Translations under genes and position numbers: made by a program
Shown: piece after piece, positions 15,685 through 24,764 of the stretch
Layout of the letters: each line of letters starts with the position of its first letter
How positions within the stretch are numbered: position 1 is the stretch's first letter
Notes under the pieces: generated by a model
Told to the model about the DNA's origin: nothing
What the model saw: the letters and a program-made list of their open reading frames with translations, nothing else
Databases searched by the model: none
DNA from: Vagococcus allomyrinae
GTDB lineage: Bacteria > Bacillota > Bacilli > Lactobacillales > Vagococcaceae
Length of the DNA: 64,000 nucleotides
Direction of reading: 5' to 3'
Assembly: GCF_017829975.1 (NCBI RefSeq)
Contig: NZ_JAEEGA010000012.1
Span: forward strand, 116,994 to 180,993

Positions 15685-18315
15685 ATGAAAAAAAATATCT
15701 ATCTTAGAACCCTCTTTAAGGATATTATGGCTGGCAAAGGACGCTTTTTTGCGATTATCTTAATTATTTTCCTAGGAATTCTGCTGTTTGTCGGGATTAA
15801 ATCAGCAGGCCCTTCTAGGCTAGCCATCGCCAATCACTATCTGGACCAAACGGCTTTATCTGATACCCAAGTCGTTTCAACTGGTGGCTTAACGAGTGAA
15901 GATGCGAAGATTGCTGAAAAACTGCCTGGGGTGACAGCTCAATTAGGCTATCGCTTTCCCTACATTCATGATAGCAAACACATTATCGACGTCTTCTCCT
16001 ATGACAAAAATAGCGACCAAAACCAACTAACCCTAACAGCTGGACGACTCCCTGAAGCGGATGATGAAATTGTCTTAGACAGTTTGGCAAAAACCTATGG
16101 AGTCACCCTCAATCAGGATTACACCATCGCTGAGCCAGACTTAGCGACCAAAGACTATCGAGTAGTAGGATTTGTCGATTCGCCTTTGTTTATTGACAAT
16201 GAAGAGCGGGGCATTACAAACATTGGCGATGGTTCCATCAGCTATTTTGCTTATGTGCCCCTAGCCAATTTCACCTCTGACATCTATTCCATCATGTATC
16301 TCAGCTTTGATAATGTGACCGGTGTGGATCGCTTTGAAACGAGTTACGAAAAAAAGATGGAAACCAATCAGGACAACTTAGACAAGCTCTTTAAAGAGCG
16401 CCCCACTGCTAGAAAAAAAGAACTAGCAACCATGGCATTGGAGAAGCTAGCACCTGAAAAGGCCAAATTGGCTGATGGGCTCAATCAGCTAACTGAAGCA
16501 AAACAACAACTGGCCTTAGTCGAGCAAATGGGTAGCTCTCCTGAATTAACCGCTCAACAAGCGACTCTTGCCACTAAAGAGCAAGAATTAAACCAAGGTG
16601 CAGCAGAATTAGCGGCTGCCGAAGAAGAGATAAAATCATTAAGCACACCCAGCTATTACTTTAATGGGATTGAGGCTAATCCCGGACTTCAAGGTTATGC
16701 CAGTTTAGCCGATCGCATTGACGCCATTGGCAATATCTTCCCCGTCTTTTTTATTTTTATCGCCATGTTGATCACCTTTACAACGATGACTAGAATGGTG
16801 GAAGAAAAACGGAAAGAAATCGGCACCCTAAAAGCCCTTGGTTATTCCAAAATGGAGATCTCAGCAAAATACCTCATCTATGCCACGTTAGCCGCCTTTA
16901 TCGGTTGTTTCTTAGGCGTCATCGTCGGCACTTACGGAATTCCTTATCTGCTTTTTGAAATTACGAGTGACCAATTTATCTTTAAAGAGCTGATCATTCA
17001 GTTCTATTGGTTGCCCATCAGTCTAGCAATCACCGCCTCACTGATCGCAACCCTTGGTTCAGCCATTGTCGTCCTAACTAAAGATTTACGAGAGCGACCA
17101 GCCTTTCTGATGCAGCCGAAATCACCTAAATCAGGAAAACGAATTCTGCTGGAATATCTTACACCCCTTTGGTCACGCTTAAGCTTTAATCAAAAAGTCA
17201 GTTATCGAAATTTATTTCGCTTTAAATCGCGAATGATTTTGGCCATTATTGGCATCGCCGGCTGTACAGGCTTAATGATGGCAGGCTTTGGCATTAAAAA
17301 CTCCATCGATGGCACAGTCACTAAACAATTTGGACCGATCACCCATTATGACGGGATTATTACCTTAGATGAGGGCGTCACAGTGGCGGATTCTGCTGTG
17401 GCAACGGTTCTCGATCAAAAAGCGAAGATGACTCACTTAGCGATTTTTAATGAAACAGTGACCTTTAAACAAAAAGGCATCAGCAATCAAACCGCCTCAC
17501 TCTTCGTTCCGACAGAGCCGTCAGTGTTTAAAGACTACCTCACCCTGAAAGATGGCTCAGGTAACACCATCACCTTGGCTGACAAAGGAGCGGTGATAAC
17601 TGATAAACTAGCTCGCTTATTGAACGTAAAAATCGGTGACACCATCGAGATGACCGATGGTAATAATCAAATTCGTCAACTGAAAATTAGTCAGATTGCT
17701 GACAACTATGTAGGCCATTTTATTTACCTGACACCTCGTTATTACGAAGATGTTTTTGACAGAAACTTTTTAGCTAATACCTATCTCTTTAAGGCAGATC
17801 TTAATCAACATCAAGAAAACCAACTAGCAGAAACCTTAAATAAGACTGACGATGTGGTAAATGTGACTTTCTTATCAGATCAAATTAGCAGCCAAAAAAG
17901 TTTAACCAAAAACCTCGGACCCGTTATCGTGATTTTTGTGGTCTTATCTGGCTTACTAGCTTTTGTGGTTCTCTATAACTTAACCAATATCAATATTTCC
18001 GAGCGAGTCAGAGAGCTTTCAACTTTGAAAGTATTAGGCTTTTACAACAATGAAGTCACCATGTACATCGTCCGAGAAAATCTAATCTTTACCTTAATCG
18101 GGATAATTTGCGGATTTGGCATCGGTAACTTATTGACCACCTTTATTATCCGAACGGCTGAAATGGACAATTTAGTTTTTCCGATTATTATCGGCAAAGA
18201 TGGTTACCTTTTTTCCAGCATATTGACCATGGTCTTTTCGATTATTGTCTTGCTCTTTACCCATGTAAAATTGAAACATATTGACATGATTGATTCTTTA
18301 AAATCTAATGAATAA
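15685..18315 (+). CDS. FtsX-family ABC transporter permease with two FtsX domains
   Basis: 876 residues from ATG 15685, with AGGTGA spanning the stop of the ATPase gene. One N-terminal membrane helix (about 18-38) is followed by a large extracellular part with a charged helical stretch (about 240-320, possible coiled coil), three helices of the first FtsX domain (about 345-470), one helix near 510-535, a second extracellular part (about 545-740) and the last FtsX helices (about 745-870). This is the MacB/YknZ-like mechanotransmission type with duplicated FtsX domain. Together with the preceding ATPase it would form an exporter or a sensor of cell-envelope stress. Confidence 0.9.
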   Translation: MKKNIYLRTLFKDIMAGKGRFFAIILIIFLGILLFVGIKSAGPSRLAIANHYLDQTALSDTQVVSTGGLTSEDAKIAEKLPGVTAQLGYRFPYIHDSKHIIDVFSYDKNSDQNQLTLTAGRLPEADDEIVLDSLAKTYGVTLNQDYTIAEPDLATKDYRVVGFVDSPLFIDNEERGITNIGDGSISYFAYVPLANFTSDIYSIMYLSFDNVTGVDRFETSYEKKMETNQDNLDKLFKERPTARKKELATMALEKLAPEKAKLADGLNQLTEAKQQLALVEQMGSSPELTAQQATLATKEQELNQGAAELAAAEEEIKSLSTPSYYFNGIEANPGLQGYASLADRIDAIGNIFPVFFIFIAMLITFTTMTRMVEEKRKEIGTLKALGYSKMEISAKYLIYATLAAFIGCFLGVIVGTYGIPYLLFEITSDQFIFKELIIQFYWLPISLAITASLIATLGSAIVVLTKDLRERPAFLMQPKSPKSGKRILLEYLTPLWSRLSFNQKVSYRNLFRFKSRMILAIIGIAGCTGLMMAGFGIKNSIDGTVTKQFGPITHYDGIITLDEGVTVADSAVATVLDQKAKMTHLAIFNETVTFKQKGISNQTASLFVPTEPSVFKDYLTLKDGSGNTITLADKGAVITDKLARLLNVKIGDTIEMTDGNNQIRQLKISQIADNYVGHFIYLTPRYYEDVFDRNFLANTYLFKADLNQHQENQLAETLNKTDDVVNVTFLSDQISSQKSLTKNLGPVIVIFVVLSGLLAFVVLYNLTNINISERVRELSTLKVLGFYNNEVTMYIVRENLIFTLIGIICGFGIGNLLTTFIIRTAEMDNLVFPIIIGKDGYLFSSILTMVFSIIVLLFTHVKLKHIDMIDSLKSNE

Positions 18316-18321
18316 CAAAAT

Positions 18322-18362
18322 GGAAAAAGAGTGGTCGATGACACATTGATCACTCTTTTTCT
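18322..18362 (+). terminator. Terminator of the ABC operon
   Basis: AAAAAGAGTG pairs with CACTCTTTTT, followed by CTTATT on the plus strand, just after the stop at 18315. The A tract on the left may also serve minus-strand transcription from 18397. Confidence 0.7.
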
Positions 18363-18396
18363 TATTATAATCAGTAATACGACCACAAAATAGTTG

Positions 18397-18915
18397 CTAT
18401 AAATGCTTACTTTTAATCAATTCAAACACTTCTTCAGCTGATTCCCGACAGTCATTTTCCAGCCATAATTTGAGAATGGCCGTGATACCTGCTCTAAAAA
18501 AGGCGGCATGATAATCAGCAAGTGCTCCGCCTTCATAAGACAGTACTTTCTGATTGTCATATTCAGCAATTTCAATAGTCTTCTCCAAGCCTAACTTGAA
18601 ATACGTTCGATAGAGAGTCTGATTCTCCTTAATGTGTTGGCATAGTCTTAAAAAAACGTCCCCTTGAGTTTGCTTTACTACCTCTTCGTCATACAAGCTT
18701 AAATAATTGGTTTCCAAACTCTCTTTAATGCAATCCCTTAAATCATAAATATCCAAATAATTAGCATAAAATGTCGAACGATTAATACCAGCTAATTGAC
18801 AAATAGCTGTCACTGATATTTTAGTCATATCCGTCACTTGCAATAGCTGCAAAAAAGCCGTTTCTATTTTTTTGATCGAGGCTTTCCTCCGTTGATTATT
18901 TACCGTGTTCATTGA
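18397..18915 (-). CDS. TetR-family transcriptional regulator
   Basis: 172 residues from ATG 18915, with GAAAGGAG before it; the longer frame to 18981 has no site and includes an operator-like palindrome. Residues about 10-58 form the DNA-binding domain (MTKISVTAICQLAGINRSTFYANYLDIYDL). The rest is helical. Together with the gene at 14266 it belongs to the group of short TetR proteins common in lactobacilli and enterococci. It is divergent from the small gene at 19041, which it probably controls together with itself. Confidence 0.85.
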   Translation of the reverse strand, partial: SMNTVNNQRRKASIKKIETAFLQLLQVTDMTKISVTAICQLAGINRSTFYANYLDIYDLRDCIKESLETNYLSLYDEEVVKQTQGDVFLRLCQHIKENQTLYRTYFKLGLEKTIEIAEYDNQKVLSYEGGALADYHAAFFRAGITAILKLWLENDCRESAEEVFELIKSKHL

Positions 18916-18932
18916 CGAACTCCTTTCATTAT

Positions 18933-18949
18933 TCCAACAGATTGTTGGA
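18933..18949. promoter_or_regulatory. Palindromic operator, probably for the TetR regulator
   Basis: TCCAACA-GAT-TGTTGGA, perfect 7-bp arms, lies in the leader of the TetR gene. A half match with CAACAGTTGGAAT (19005-19017) occurs before the divergent gene at 19041. Confidence 0.6.
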
Positions 18950-19040
18950 TATTGATGATTGTCTTTTTTCTCAAAAAGCATAAACTATAATTATCCTAAC
19001 ACAACAACAGTTGGAATAAAAAATTAAAGGAGCGTTTACC

Positions 19041-19295
19041 ATGTCAAAACTAATCGATGCTAATAAGAAAATTGAGGAAAATGTTGTCGGAGCTTACAAA
19101 AAAATTGAAAACACTGTCGTAAGTGGTTATCAAAAAGTCGAAGATTCCTTTGTCGACTCATTTCTAAAAAAAGAAGGCGAAAGCACCGAAGAAGCCAAAC
19201 ACAGAGTTGAACTTGAAAAAACTGCCCACCAAAAAGAACAAGCCAAAAAAAGCCAGCAACGAAAAGAACGTCTAGAAAAAAAGCACTCAAAATAA
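19041..19295 (+). CDS. Small charged helical protein, TetR-controlled
   Basis: 84 residues behind AAAGGAG. Three imperfect repeats of the form K-KIE-N-V-G-YKKIE (residues about 8-38) are followed by a Lys/Glu-rich helix. No membrane segment or signal peptide. Similar small proteins with this repeat pattern are found next to TetR genes in lactobacilli; their function is unknown. It is divergent from the TetR gene and separated from it by the operator region. A terminator follows directly. Confidence 0.7.
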   Translation: MSKLIDANKKIEENVVGAYKKIENTVVSGYQKVEDSFVDSFLKKEGESTEEAKHRVELEKTAHQKEQAKKSQQRKERLEKKHSK

Positions 19296-19320
19296 GGCAA
19301 TTTCTAACATGAATAAAAAA

Positions 19321-19363
19321 AGTGTTTTCAGTTTATGATCGACCAACCATAAGCTGAAAACAC
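19321..19363. terminator. Bidirectional terminator between convergent genes
   Basis: AGTGTTTTCAG...CTGAAAACACT with inner TTATG/CATAA pairing. It lies between the convergent genes at 19041 and 19363 and abuts the stop codon of the latter. An A tract on its left gives the T tract for minus-strand transcripts. Confidence 0.8.
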
Positions 19364-20088
19364 TAAGTCTGAGCCATGGCTAACAACTGAGCTTGAAAAT
19401 CACTTGCATCAGCATCAAGTAAGCGTAGGATTGCCATTAAAGGAATAGCTCCTTGGACCTCTTCCAGCTTAAACGCCCCCTTGCTTACGATTAGCTGCAA
19501 ATACTTATTGGCTAACCTTTGAGCATACTGCTTTAAGACAACATAGGTACGGGCTATGTCTAAAATTGGATTTCCTAACTTTGCCTGACCCCAGTCTATC
19601 ACGTAATAATTGGGCTCATCGTAGAGTATGTTTAAAAAATGAAAATCATAATGACAAAGCAGATGCTTCTTGTCAATTTGCTGTAATATCCCTAGCCCCT
19701 TTTCCTTGAGACATTTATCCAACTGGGATTCCCGAATTTGATATTCAAAAGTCTCATGTGACTGTGGTAAATCCAAGTCCTCATACTGATAAATGGACAA
19801 TTGAAGTTCCACCAAATCTTCCAAAGCACCTTTGTATTTCTCTTTGCGCATCCTATCTGCTAAGGTTCCTCCCTGAAGATAAGTCATTTTTATCTCTCGT
19901 TGTTGAGTCAATAACTCAGCTTCTGGGATTAATATATTTGTCCTTGTCCTCACTTCGTTTTGAACATTAACTTCATGGACCAACCACTCCGATGGGTAGC
20001 CGTCGGGAAATACTTTAAAGGCAAAGCCCTCATCCACATAGATCTTAGCCATTTTTCCTGTTCCGATTAATTGTCGTTTAATTGTCAT
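19363..20088 (-). CDS. Aminoglycoside-phosphotransferase-like small-molecule kinase
   Basis: 241 residues. HYDFHFLNIL (catalytic HxDxxxxN loop) and VIDWGQAKLGNP (metal-binding IDWG) mark the APH/choline-kinase fold; the N-terminal lobe has K at FKVFPDGYPSEW and TYLQGGTLADRM. It is shorter than most resistance enzymes (about 265 residues), so antibiotic resistance should not be assumed. The start overlaps the stop of the AraC-type regulator by four bases, so the two are translated together and the regulator may sense the substrate of this kinase. Confidence 0.85.
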   Translation of the reverse strand: MTIKRQLIGTGKMAKIYVDEGFAFKVFPDGYPSEWLVHEVNVQNEVRTRTNILIPEAELLTQQREIKMTYLQGGTLADRMRKEKYKGALEDLVELQLSIYQYEDLDLPQSHETFEYQIRESQLDKCLKEKGLGILQQIDKKHLLCHYDFHFLNILYDEPNYYVIDWGQAKLGNPILDIARTYVVLKQYAQRLANKYLQLIVSKGAFKLEEVQGAIPLMAILRLLDADASDFQAQLLAMAQT

Positions 20089-21002
20089 TGAATTCCTCCA
20101 AAGGATGTTTCCTGCTTTTTACAAGGCAAATAAAAATCTAAAACTAGTCCCTCCTGATCTGAACTAGTTAGCCCAAAATACTCACTGCTATAATATTCCA
20201 ACCAAAAAAATGACTGATAGTCGATTTCATAACCATTTTTAAGGGCATTATCACAGGTTAAAGCATAGGCTCCCTCAAGAATATCCTCTAAGTTTTTGCC
20301 TTTGATTTTAGCATGAACCAGCTGCATAGCTGGCAACCTCTTAATCTTTAACCCCTCTATCTGAGAAGGAAGTTCACTAAACAGACGACCAACCATATAC
20401 TCTTTTCCTAAACTGCTTGAATCTGGAAAATCACTCATATAGCCAATCGCCACATACTGATCATTCCACTGTCCGGTAAGATTTCCCTCTAGCTCAGCAA
20501 GCTTTGCCCCGATATTTTCTTCGCCAAAAATTCGCCAAAGTTCACTGCCTACTGTCTGAGGATATTGATCCGTGTCAATGCCAATCAAATACTGCTCACA
20601 AATAATTGGGTACTCAATTAAGACTAGCTTAGCCTTACTATTGTCATTTAACTGAAGAACCTCATAGCGGTGTTCCTTAAAATCCTTTAACGTTATAGCA
20701 GAAGGCGACACTTGAAATTGTTCTTTAAAGGCCCTTGAAAATGATGAGGTCTCTTCATATCCGCATGCCAGCGAAGCCGTCGTCACACTCCATTCACCAC
20801 GAAGTAACTGAGCCGCTGAATAAGTCAATCTTCTTTTTCTAAGATAAGCTGATAGACTAATGCCATACATATAAGAAAAAAAACGTTGGTATAACCCTAA
20901 GGGAATACCTGTTATCTTTTCAACTTCGGACAACTCAAATGTCAGCAAACGAGCCTCTATTTCCTCAATAATTTGTTGCTTATCCGTCATAAAGTTACTC
21001 AT
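20085..21002 (-). CDS. AraC-family regulator with GyrI-like effector-binding domain
   Basis: 305 residues from ATG 21002, behind CTAGGAGGTG; the extension to 21095 has no site. Residues about 8-110 hold two helix-turn-helix motifs of AraC type (LRKRRLTYSAAQLLR, ASLACGYEETSSFSRAFKEQFQVSPS). Residues about 145-300 are a GyrI/SOUL-like small-molecule-binding domain, as in BmrR and Rob. Such proteins respond to drugs or other hydrophobic compounds. It is co-transcribed with, and overlaps, the kinase gene downstream. Confidence 0.88.
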   Translation of the reverse strand: MSNFMTDKQQIIEEIEARLLTFELSEVEKITGIPLGLYQRFFSYMYGISLSAYLRKRRLTYSAAQLLRGEWSVTTASLACGYEETSSFSRAFKEQFQVSPSAITLKDFKEHRYEVLQLNDNSKAKLVLIEYPIICEQYLIGIDTDQYPQTVGSELWRIFGEENIGAKLAELEGNLTGQWNDQYVAIGYMSDFPDSSSLGKEYMVGRLFSELPSQIEGLKIKRLPAMQLVHAKIKGKNLEDILEGAYALTCDNALKNGYEIDYQSFFWLEYYSSEYFGLTSSDQEGLVLDFYLPCKKQETSFGGIQ

Positions 21003-21322
21003 TTCACACCTCCTAGTTGATTCTATCTTACCTAATTTATCGAAAGTTTGCATGACATTTTTCGTACAACTTTGGTTAAGTAGTGGATCAGTCAAAAAAA
21101 CAAGAGAATGATGGCAATCAATCCCTTGTCTTAGTACTCTATCTCTATATTACACTCCTCCCCTATAAAACAGCTACCTTTCAAGCATTTATTCAATTCT
21201 TCCAGTTTTCCTAACACTTCCCCTTGTTTAAATCCTATTTCAAAACTTTTCTTTTCAGCCTTGGTTTCTAGCCCTTCAAATAAAAAAAGAGAAATCAACA
21301 TCATAGTGATTTCTCTGAAGAC
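21003..21322. other. Intergenic region with one terminator
   Basis: About 320 bp. Besides the terminator at 21288-21316 and the presumed promoter of the AraC-type gene I see no gene and no other clear structure. Confidence 0.5.
21288..21316 (-). terminator. Terminator of the MerR-glycosyltransferase operon
   Basis: AGAGAAATCA (21288-21297) pairs with TGATTTCTCT (21307-21316), followed by seven T residues on the minus strand. Confidence 0.85.
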
Positions 21323-22528
21323 TTAACTTATTTCCAAAATAGCTTGAGCTGCCAACTTGCTACCGTTAATCGATTTAAGTTCTTGCTGCAATTTTTGAGC
21401 TTTTTTTTGATAAGAAGGATTTTGAAGCAGTTCTGCGGCTGCCTTTTTAAAATACTCCTTATCCTTTAATTGCTTTCTCTTTAGCTGAATCGCGTTGCCA
21501 TAATCAACACAGCATTTTATGTTGTACTCCTGTTCTTTTTGCAGACCAATCCCGATAAAAGGTTTCCCTGCGACACATGCAGTTTGAACTGTTCCTTCAC
21601 CGCCGTGGAGAACTGAAGCAGTCACCAGCTGTTGCACCTGTTTTGCGGGCAACCAGTCGTACAAATGAATATTAGCAGGTAATGACGCTGTTTGTTCTTG
21701 AGACAGAAAACTCTTCATTGGACTGACAACTTGAACAGGTAGTCCTGCAAATTTTTTAAGTAAGTTATAAACTATCTCACTCGTTCCCGAACTTCCCATA
21801 CTGCAATAAATAATAGGGTCATCAGTTGCCCGAAACAACTGAAACAAACTCGCTGGGATATCTTCTGGCAAATCAGCAAAAATAGGGCCCACATAGATAC
21901 TATTTTTACTTAAGTTTGGGTTACCAGTCAATAGTTCTGGCGTCGTTATGCAATTTAGATCCCCATCTAAAGAATCAATGAGTGTTGGAAAATGGTCTTC
22001 GACGTGATACTCTTTGACAATTTTTTTAATATCTTTAGGCAAGTAATTAAGTGATAGAATAAGTTTTCGTCCGCCTTTTTTTAGAAATTCAGGAGCTTTG
22101 CCCATAAACTGATTCCCCTCAACCCATGATCGCGAATAAACATAGGGTTTCACATAGGTCAGTGGGATTTTTTTTACTCTGGCACTGACAAACAGGCTGA
22201 CTGTACTGCCAATTACAACACCATCAATCTCTAGAGCTTCAATCAACGCTAGTTCGTTCTCGATACGTTCTTTCAACATATCATAAGTAAAAGGGATTTT
22301 AAAGCTACGGCCTTGATCAAAATCCATTATCTTAGTAATCGTTTCTTCGTCCAACTTTGGAGATAATAAGTAAAATGGAAAACCGGCTTTTTCAATGTAG
22401 CCGGAAAACTTGTCGCTATAGCCCATAAAGAAACACTCTGCTCGTCCCCGACATTCCTTGGCAACCTCAATCATGCGGGTGGTCTCTGCTAAATTAAAGG
22501 TTTCCGGTGCAAAAAGAAGTTTCTTCAT
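21323..22528 (-). CDS. GT1-family glycosyltransferase (MGT/UGT type)
   Basis: 401 residues with GT-B fold. The C-terminal HGGEGTVQTACVAGKPFIG is the nucleotide-sugar-binding signature of GT1 enzymes such as macrolide and sterol glycosyltransferases, and YCSMGSSG marks the start of the C-terminal domain. It would transfer a sugar from a nucleotide donor to a small lipophilic or antibiotic-like acceptor in the cytoplasm. The start overlaps the stop of the MerR gene by four bases, so expression is coupled to that regulator. A detoxification role is possible but not shown. Confidence 0.88.
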   Translation of the reverse strand: MKKLLFAPETFNLAETTRMIEVAKECRGRAECFFMGYSDKFSGYIEKAGFPFYLLSPKLDEETITKIMDFDQGRSFKIPFTYDMLKERIENELALIEALEIDGVVIGSTVSLFVSARVKKIPLTYVKPYVYSRSWVEGNQFMGKAPEFLKKGGRKLILSLNYLPKDIKKIVKEYHVEDHFPTLIDSLDGDLNCITTPELLTGNPNLSKNSIYVGPIFADLPEDIPASLFQLFRATDDPIIYCSMGSSGTSEIVYNLLKKFAGLPVQVVSPMKSFLSQEQTASLPANIHLYDWLPAKQVQQLVTASVLHGGEGTVQTACVAGKPFIGIGLQKEQEYNIKCCVDYGNAIQLKRKQLKDKEYFKKAAAELLQNPSYQKKAQKLQQELKSINGSKLAAQAILEIS

Positions 22529-22962
22529 CTGTTCAACCCACCATTTCCCTTTAAGTCCTCAAATAAGTGCTCCACATAATGATCCAGCTCTTTTTCCGTT
22601 TCTGAATCAGCTTTTGCCAAATTAGGCATCCCTTCAAAAATAGCCAGCATCTGTTGATAATAGTTAACCTTTTGCTGAAATTCTTGAGTTTTAATTTGAA
22701 TCAATGTTTCTGTTTTGGACAAACAATCCTCAGTTCCTTCATTTTGTATAAAAGATAAAACAGTTTGAATATCTTCGAGACTAAACTCACCATATTTTAG
22801 CACTAAGATGTATTTAATCAGCAGTAAATCCCAGTCACTGTATGAGCGATAGCCGCCTTCTGTTCGCGACGGTTGGATCAACTTTACTTTTTCGTAGTAC
22901 CGTAATGATGATTTTGAGATAGCGAGTTCCTTCGCCGCCTCGTTAATTGATTTTTCTGGCAT
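22525..22962 (-). CDS. MerR-family regulator of the glycosyltransferase operon
   Basis: 145 residues from ATG 22962, with AAGGGGGTGA upstream inside the longer frame. The N-terminal MerR winged helix (AAKELAISKSSLRYYEKVKLIQPSRTEGGYRSYSDWDLLLI) is followed by a coiled dimerisation helix and a short C-terminus without an obvious effector domain. It is the first gene of a two-gene operon; its promoter has the 19-bp spacer typical of MerR-activated promoters, so it probably controls itself and the glycosyltransferase. Confidence 0.9.
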   Translation of the reverse strand: MPEKSINEAAKELAISKSSLRYYEKVKLIQPSRTEGGYRSYSDWDLLLIKYILVLKYGEFSLEDIQTVLSFIQNEGTEDCLSKTETLIQIKTQEFQQKVNYYQQMLAIFEGMPNLAKADSETEKELDHYVEHLFEDLKGNGGLNR

Positions 22963-22984
22963 CAGACTCACCCCCTTTTTCATC

Positions 22985-23015
22985 AGTTTAACATTAAACC
23001 TAAGTGGAAGGTCAA
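22985..23015 (-). promoter_or_regulatory. MerR-type promoter with 19-bp spacer
   Basis: On the minus strand TTGACC (23015-23010) and TAAACT (22990-22985) are separated by 19 bases instead of 17. The spacer contains an ACCT...AGGT dyad. This is the hallmark of promoters activated by MerR proteins. Confidence 0.75.
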
Positions 23016-23211
23016 CTATTTATTTTGATTATTTTATAGAATTTCACATTTTTGGGAATAGCTATTTTTATTCTGATAGACATTTCTTATTTATATTAGA
23101 TGACATGATATCTTTTTCCTTTTTTAACCACTAAAGCCAACTATTGTCAAATTTCCTAAGAAATTTCTAATTTTTGAGATATACTTATGAAAAAAACTTG
23201 GAGGTCTTCCC

Positions 23212-23598
23212 TTGTTTGAAACTCATTCTTCCCTTGGCATTTCTTTTTTTCTACTGCTATTTTTACTCGTCTTCAGCATTAGTTACTTTTTATGGAAAAA
23301 ACTTATTTCAAAATATTCATTTATTAAGCATATCTATGCTGCAAATTTTCCATTTTCAATCGTTACCCTAGTCTTATCATTTTTTTGGTTTATGTCTGGT
23401 TATTCATTGTTTTCTTTCAACTTCTCTAGTGCTTATTTTTTAGTTGTACACGGGATACTTCCTTTCCTTTCTTCCATTATAGGGTTCAGCTGGTGGTCCC
23501 AAGAGAAAGATAGCGCTTTGTGGTTATTCGTTTTTACCGCCAATGCTGTATCGGCATGTTTAGCTTGTAGCTTTGTTTTTTTATTTTTGGAATTATAG
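23212..23598 (+). CDS. Small four-helix membrane protein
   Basis: 128 residues from TTG 23212, with GGAGG seven bases upstream. Four hydrophobic segments (about residues 8-28, 45-65, 72-95 and 103-127) make up nearly the whole protein. No family recognised; no charged motif suggests a transport or catalytic role. It is a single gene between a divergent MerR operon and a GNAT gene. Confidence 0.65.
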   Translation: MFETHSSLGISFFLLLFLLVFSISYFLWKKLISKYSFIKHIYAANFPFSIVTLVLSFFWFMSGYSLFSFNFSSAYFLVVHGILPFLSSIIGFSWWSQEKDSALWLFVFTANAVSACLACSFVFLFLEL

Positions 23599-23716
23599 TA
23601 AAAAAGGTATCAAACACCCCTTACCTTAGTTCTTATCTTCTCCCCTCTTCATTATGATATAATAGAGAAATTCTCAACACCAAAACCAACTCATGTTCAA
23701 GAAAGGAATAACAAAC

Positions 23717-24628
23717 ATGGAAAACATGACCCTTCTGCCCTACATAGCTAAAAGAGATCGCACGCTTCTTGAAAAACTACTGGTAGGCCATCATTATTAC
23801 AGCACTATGTTCAAAGAATCAGCTGATAATGGTCAATGTATTTGGGTGGTTTATTTAAAGACGCAACTAACTGGTGTCTTATTCCACGATGGACTTCAAA
23901 GAGGCACGGAACTGACAATTTTTGTGGATCCGGCTTATCGTAATAGAGGAATTGGAACATACTTACTGTCCCTTGCGGACCAAATGTTTCGTGAAAACGA
24001 GTCGGTTGAAAGGGCGAAATGCGCTTATTTGGATCAAGATAATACCTCGCGGTCCTTTTTATTGGCAGCCAACTACCAACGAGATTATGCTATGTTTTTA
24101 ATGGAGCGGGATACCCAATTATTGCCAATCAAAGAAAGTCTTGCAGAGATACGCCCTTATCATGACAATGATTACTTGATTTTCCAATCACTATTGGAAT
24201 CGGTCTTCTATAAGTTGCGTCAACGTCTTGGATACCCTCTCTGGTACCGTGAAGCCTCTGAAAGAGATCGTCGACGTTTTCTAGCAGATAAAGGCAACCG
24301 CTATGTTATGCTTGTAAAGGGCGAAATTATCGCTGTTGGCGTTCTTTTTGATAATATTCTTGAAGCGATCGCAGTTAAACCAGCCTTTCAGAATCAAGGA
24401 TTTGGCAGTATTTTCATCTCGTTTCTCGTCAACAAACTGATCGCTCGCGGTGCTGAAAAGGTTCAGCTCTGGGTCGATGATGGAAACGAAGCCAAACAGC
24501 TCTATGAGCTCCTGGGATTCAATCAGTTAGCTTTGTATCACTTTTATTATCGTCGTTATCGACCAGAAACGCGACCGATTGGACCGCCGCCAGAACTTGA
24601 TGAATTAAACGCTCTAATTAATCACTAA
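23717..24628 (+). CDS. Protein with two GNAT acetyltransferase domains
   Basis: 303 residues from ATG 23717 (AAAGGA nine bases before). The first GNAT domain (about 10-135) has the acetyl-CoA loop YRNRGIGTYLL; the second (about 145-285) has FQNQGFGSIFISFLVNKL and a C-terminal LYELLGF. Both acetyl-CoA-binding motifs look intact, so both halves may be active. Substrate unknown. The gene stands alone. Confidence 0.88.
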   Translation: MENMTLLPYIAKRDRTLLEKLLVGHHYYSTMFKESADNGQCIWVVYLKTQLTGVLFHDGLQRGTELTIFVDPAYRNRGIGTYLLSLADQMFRENESVERAKCAYLDQDNTSRSFLLAANYQRDYAMFLMERDTQLLPIKESLAEIRPYHDNDYLIFQSLLESVFYKLRQRLGYPLWYREASERDRRRFLADKGNRYVMLVKGEIIAVGVLFDNILEAIAVKPAFQNQGFGSIFISFLVNKLIARGAEKVQLWVDDGNEAKQLYELLGFNQLALYHFYYRRYRPETRPIGPPPELDELNALINH

Positions 24629-24764
24629 GAATAGCCATTTCAATAGGCCTTATTCTCCTTCGATCAATTTTTTTGCAGTACTTTGAGCAAATCTAGACAC
24701 AAATTTTGGGGTTATTCCAACTATACTTATCTTAAGAAAAAAGAATATAGAGAGGAATGAGTGG

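Noticed and set aside
19363..20088. Aminoglycoside resistance gene
   Set aside because: The kinase motifs are present, but length and context do not identify a known resistance enzyme.
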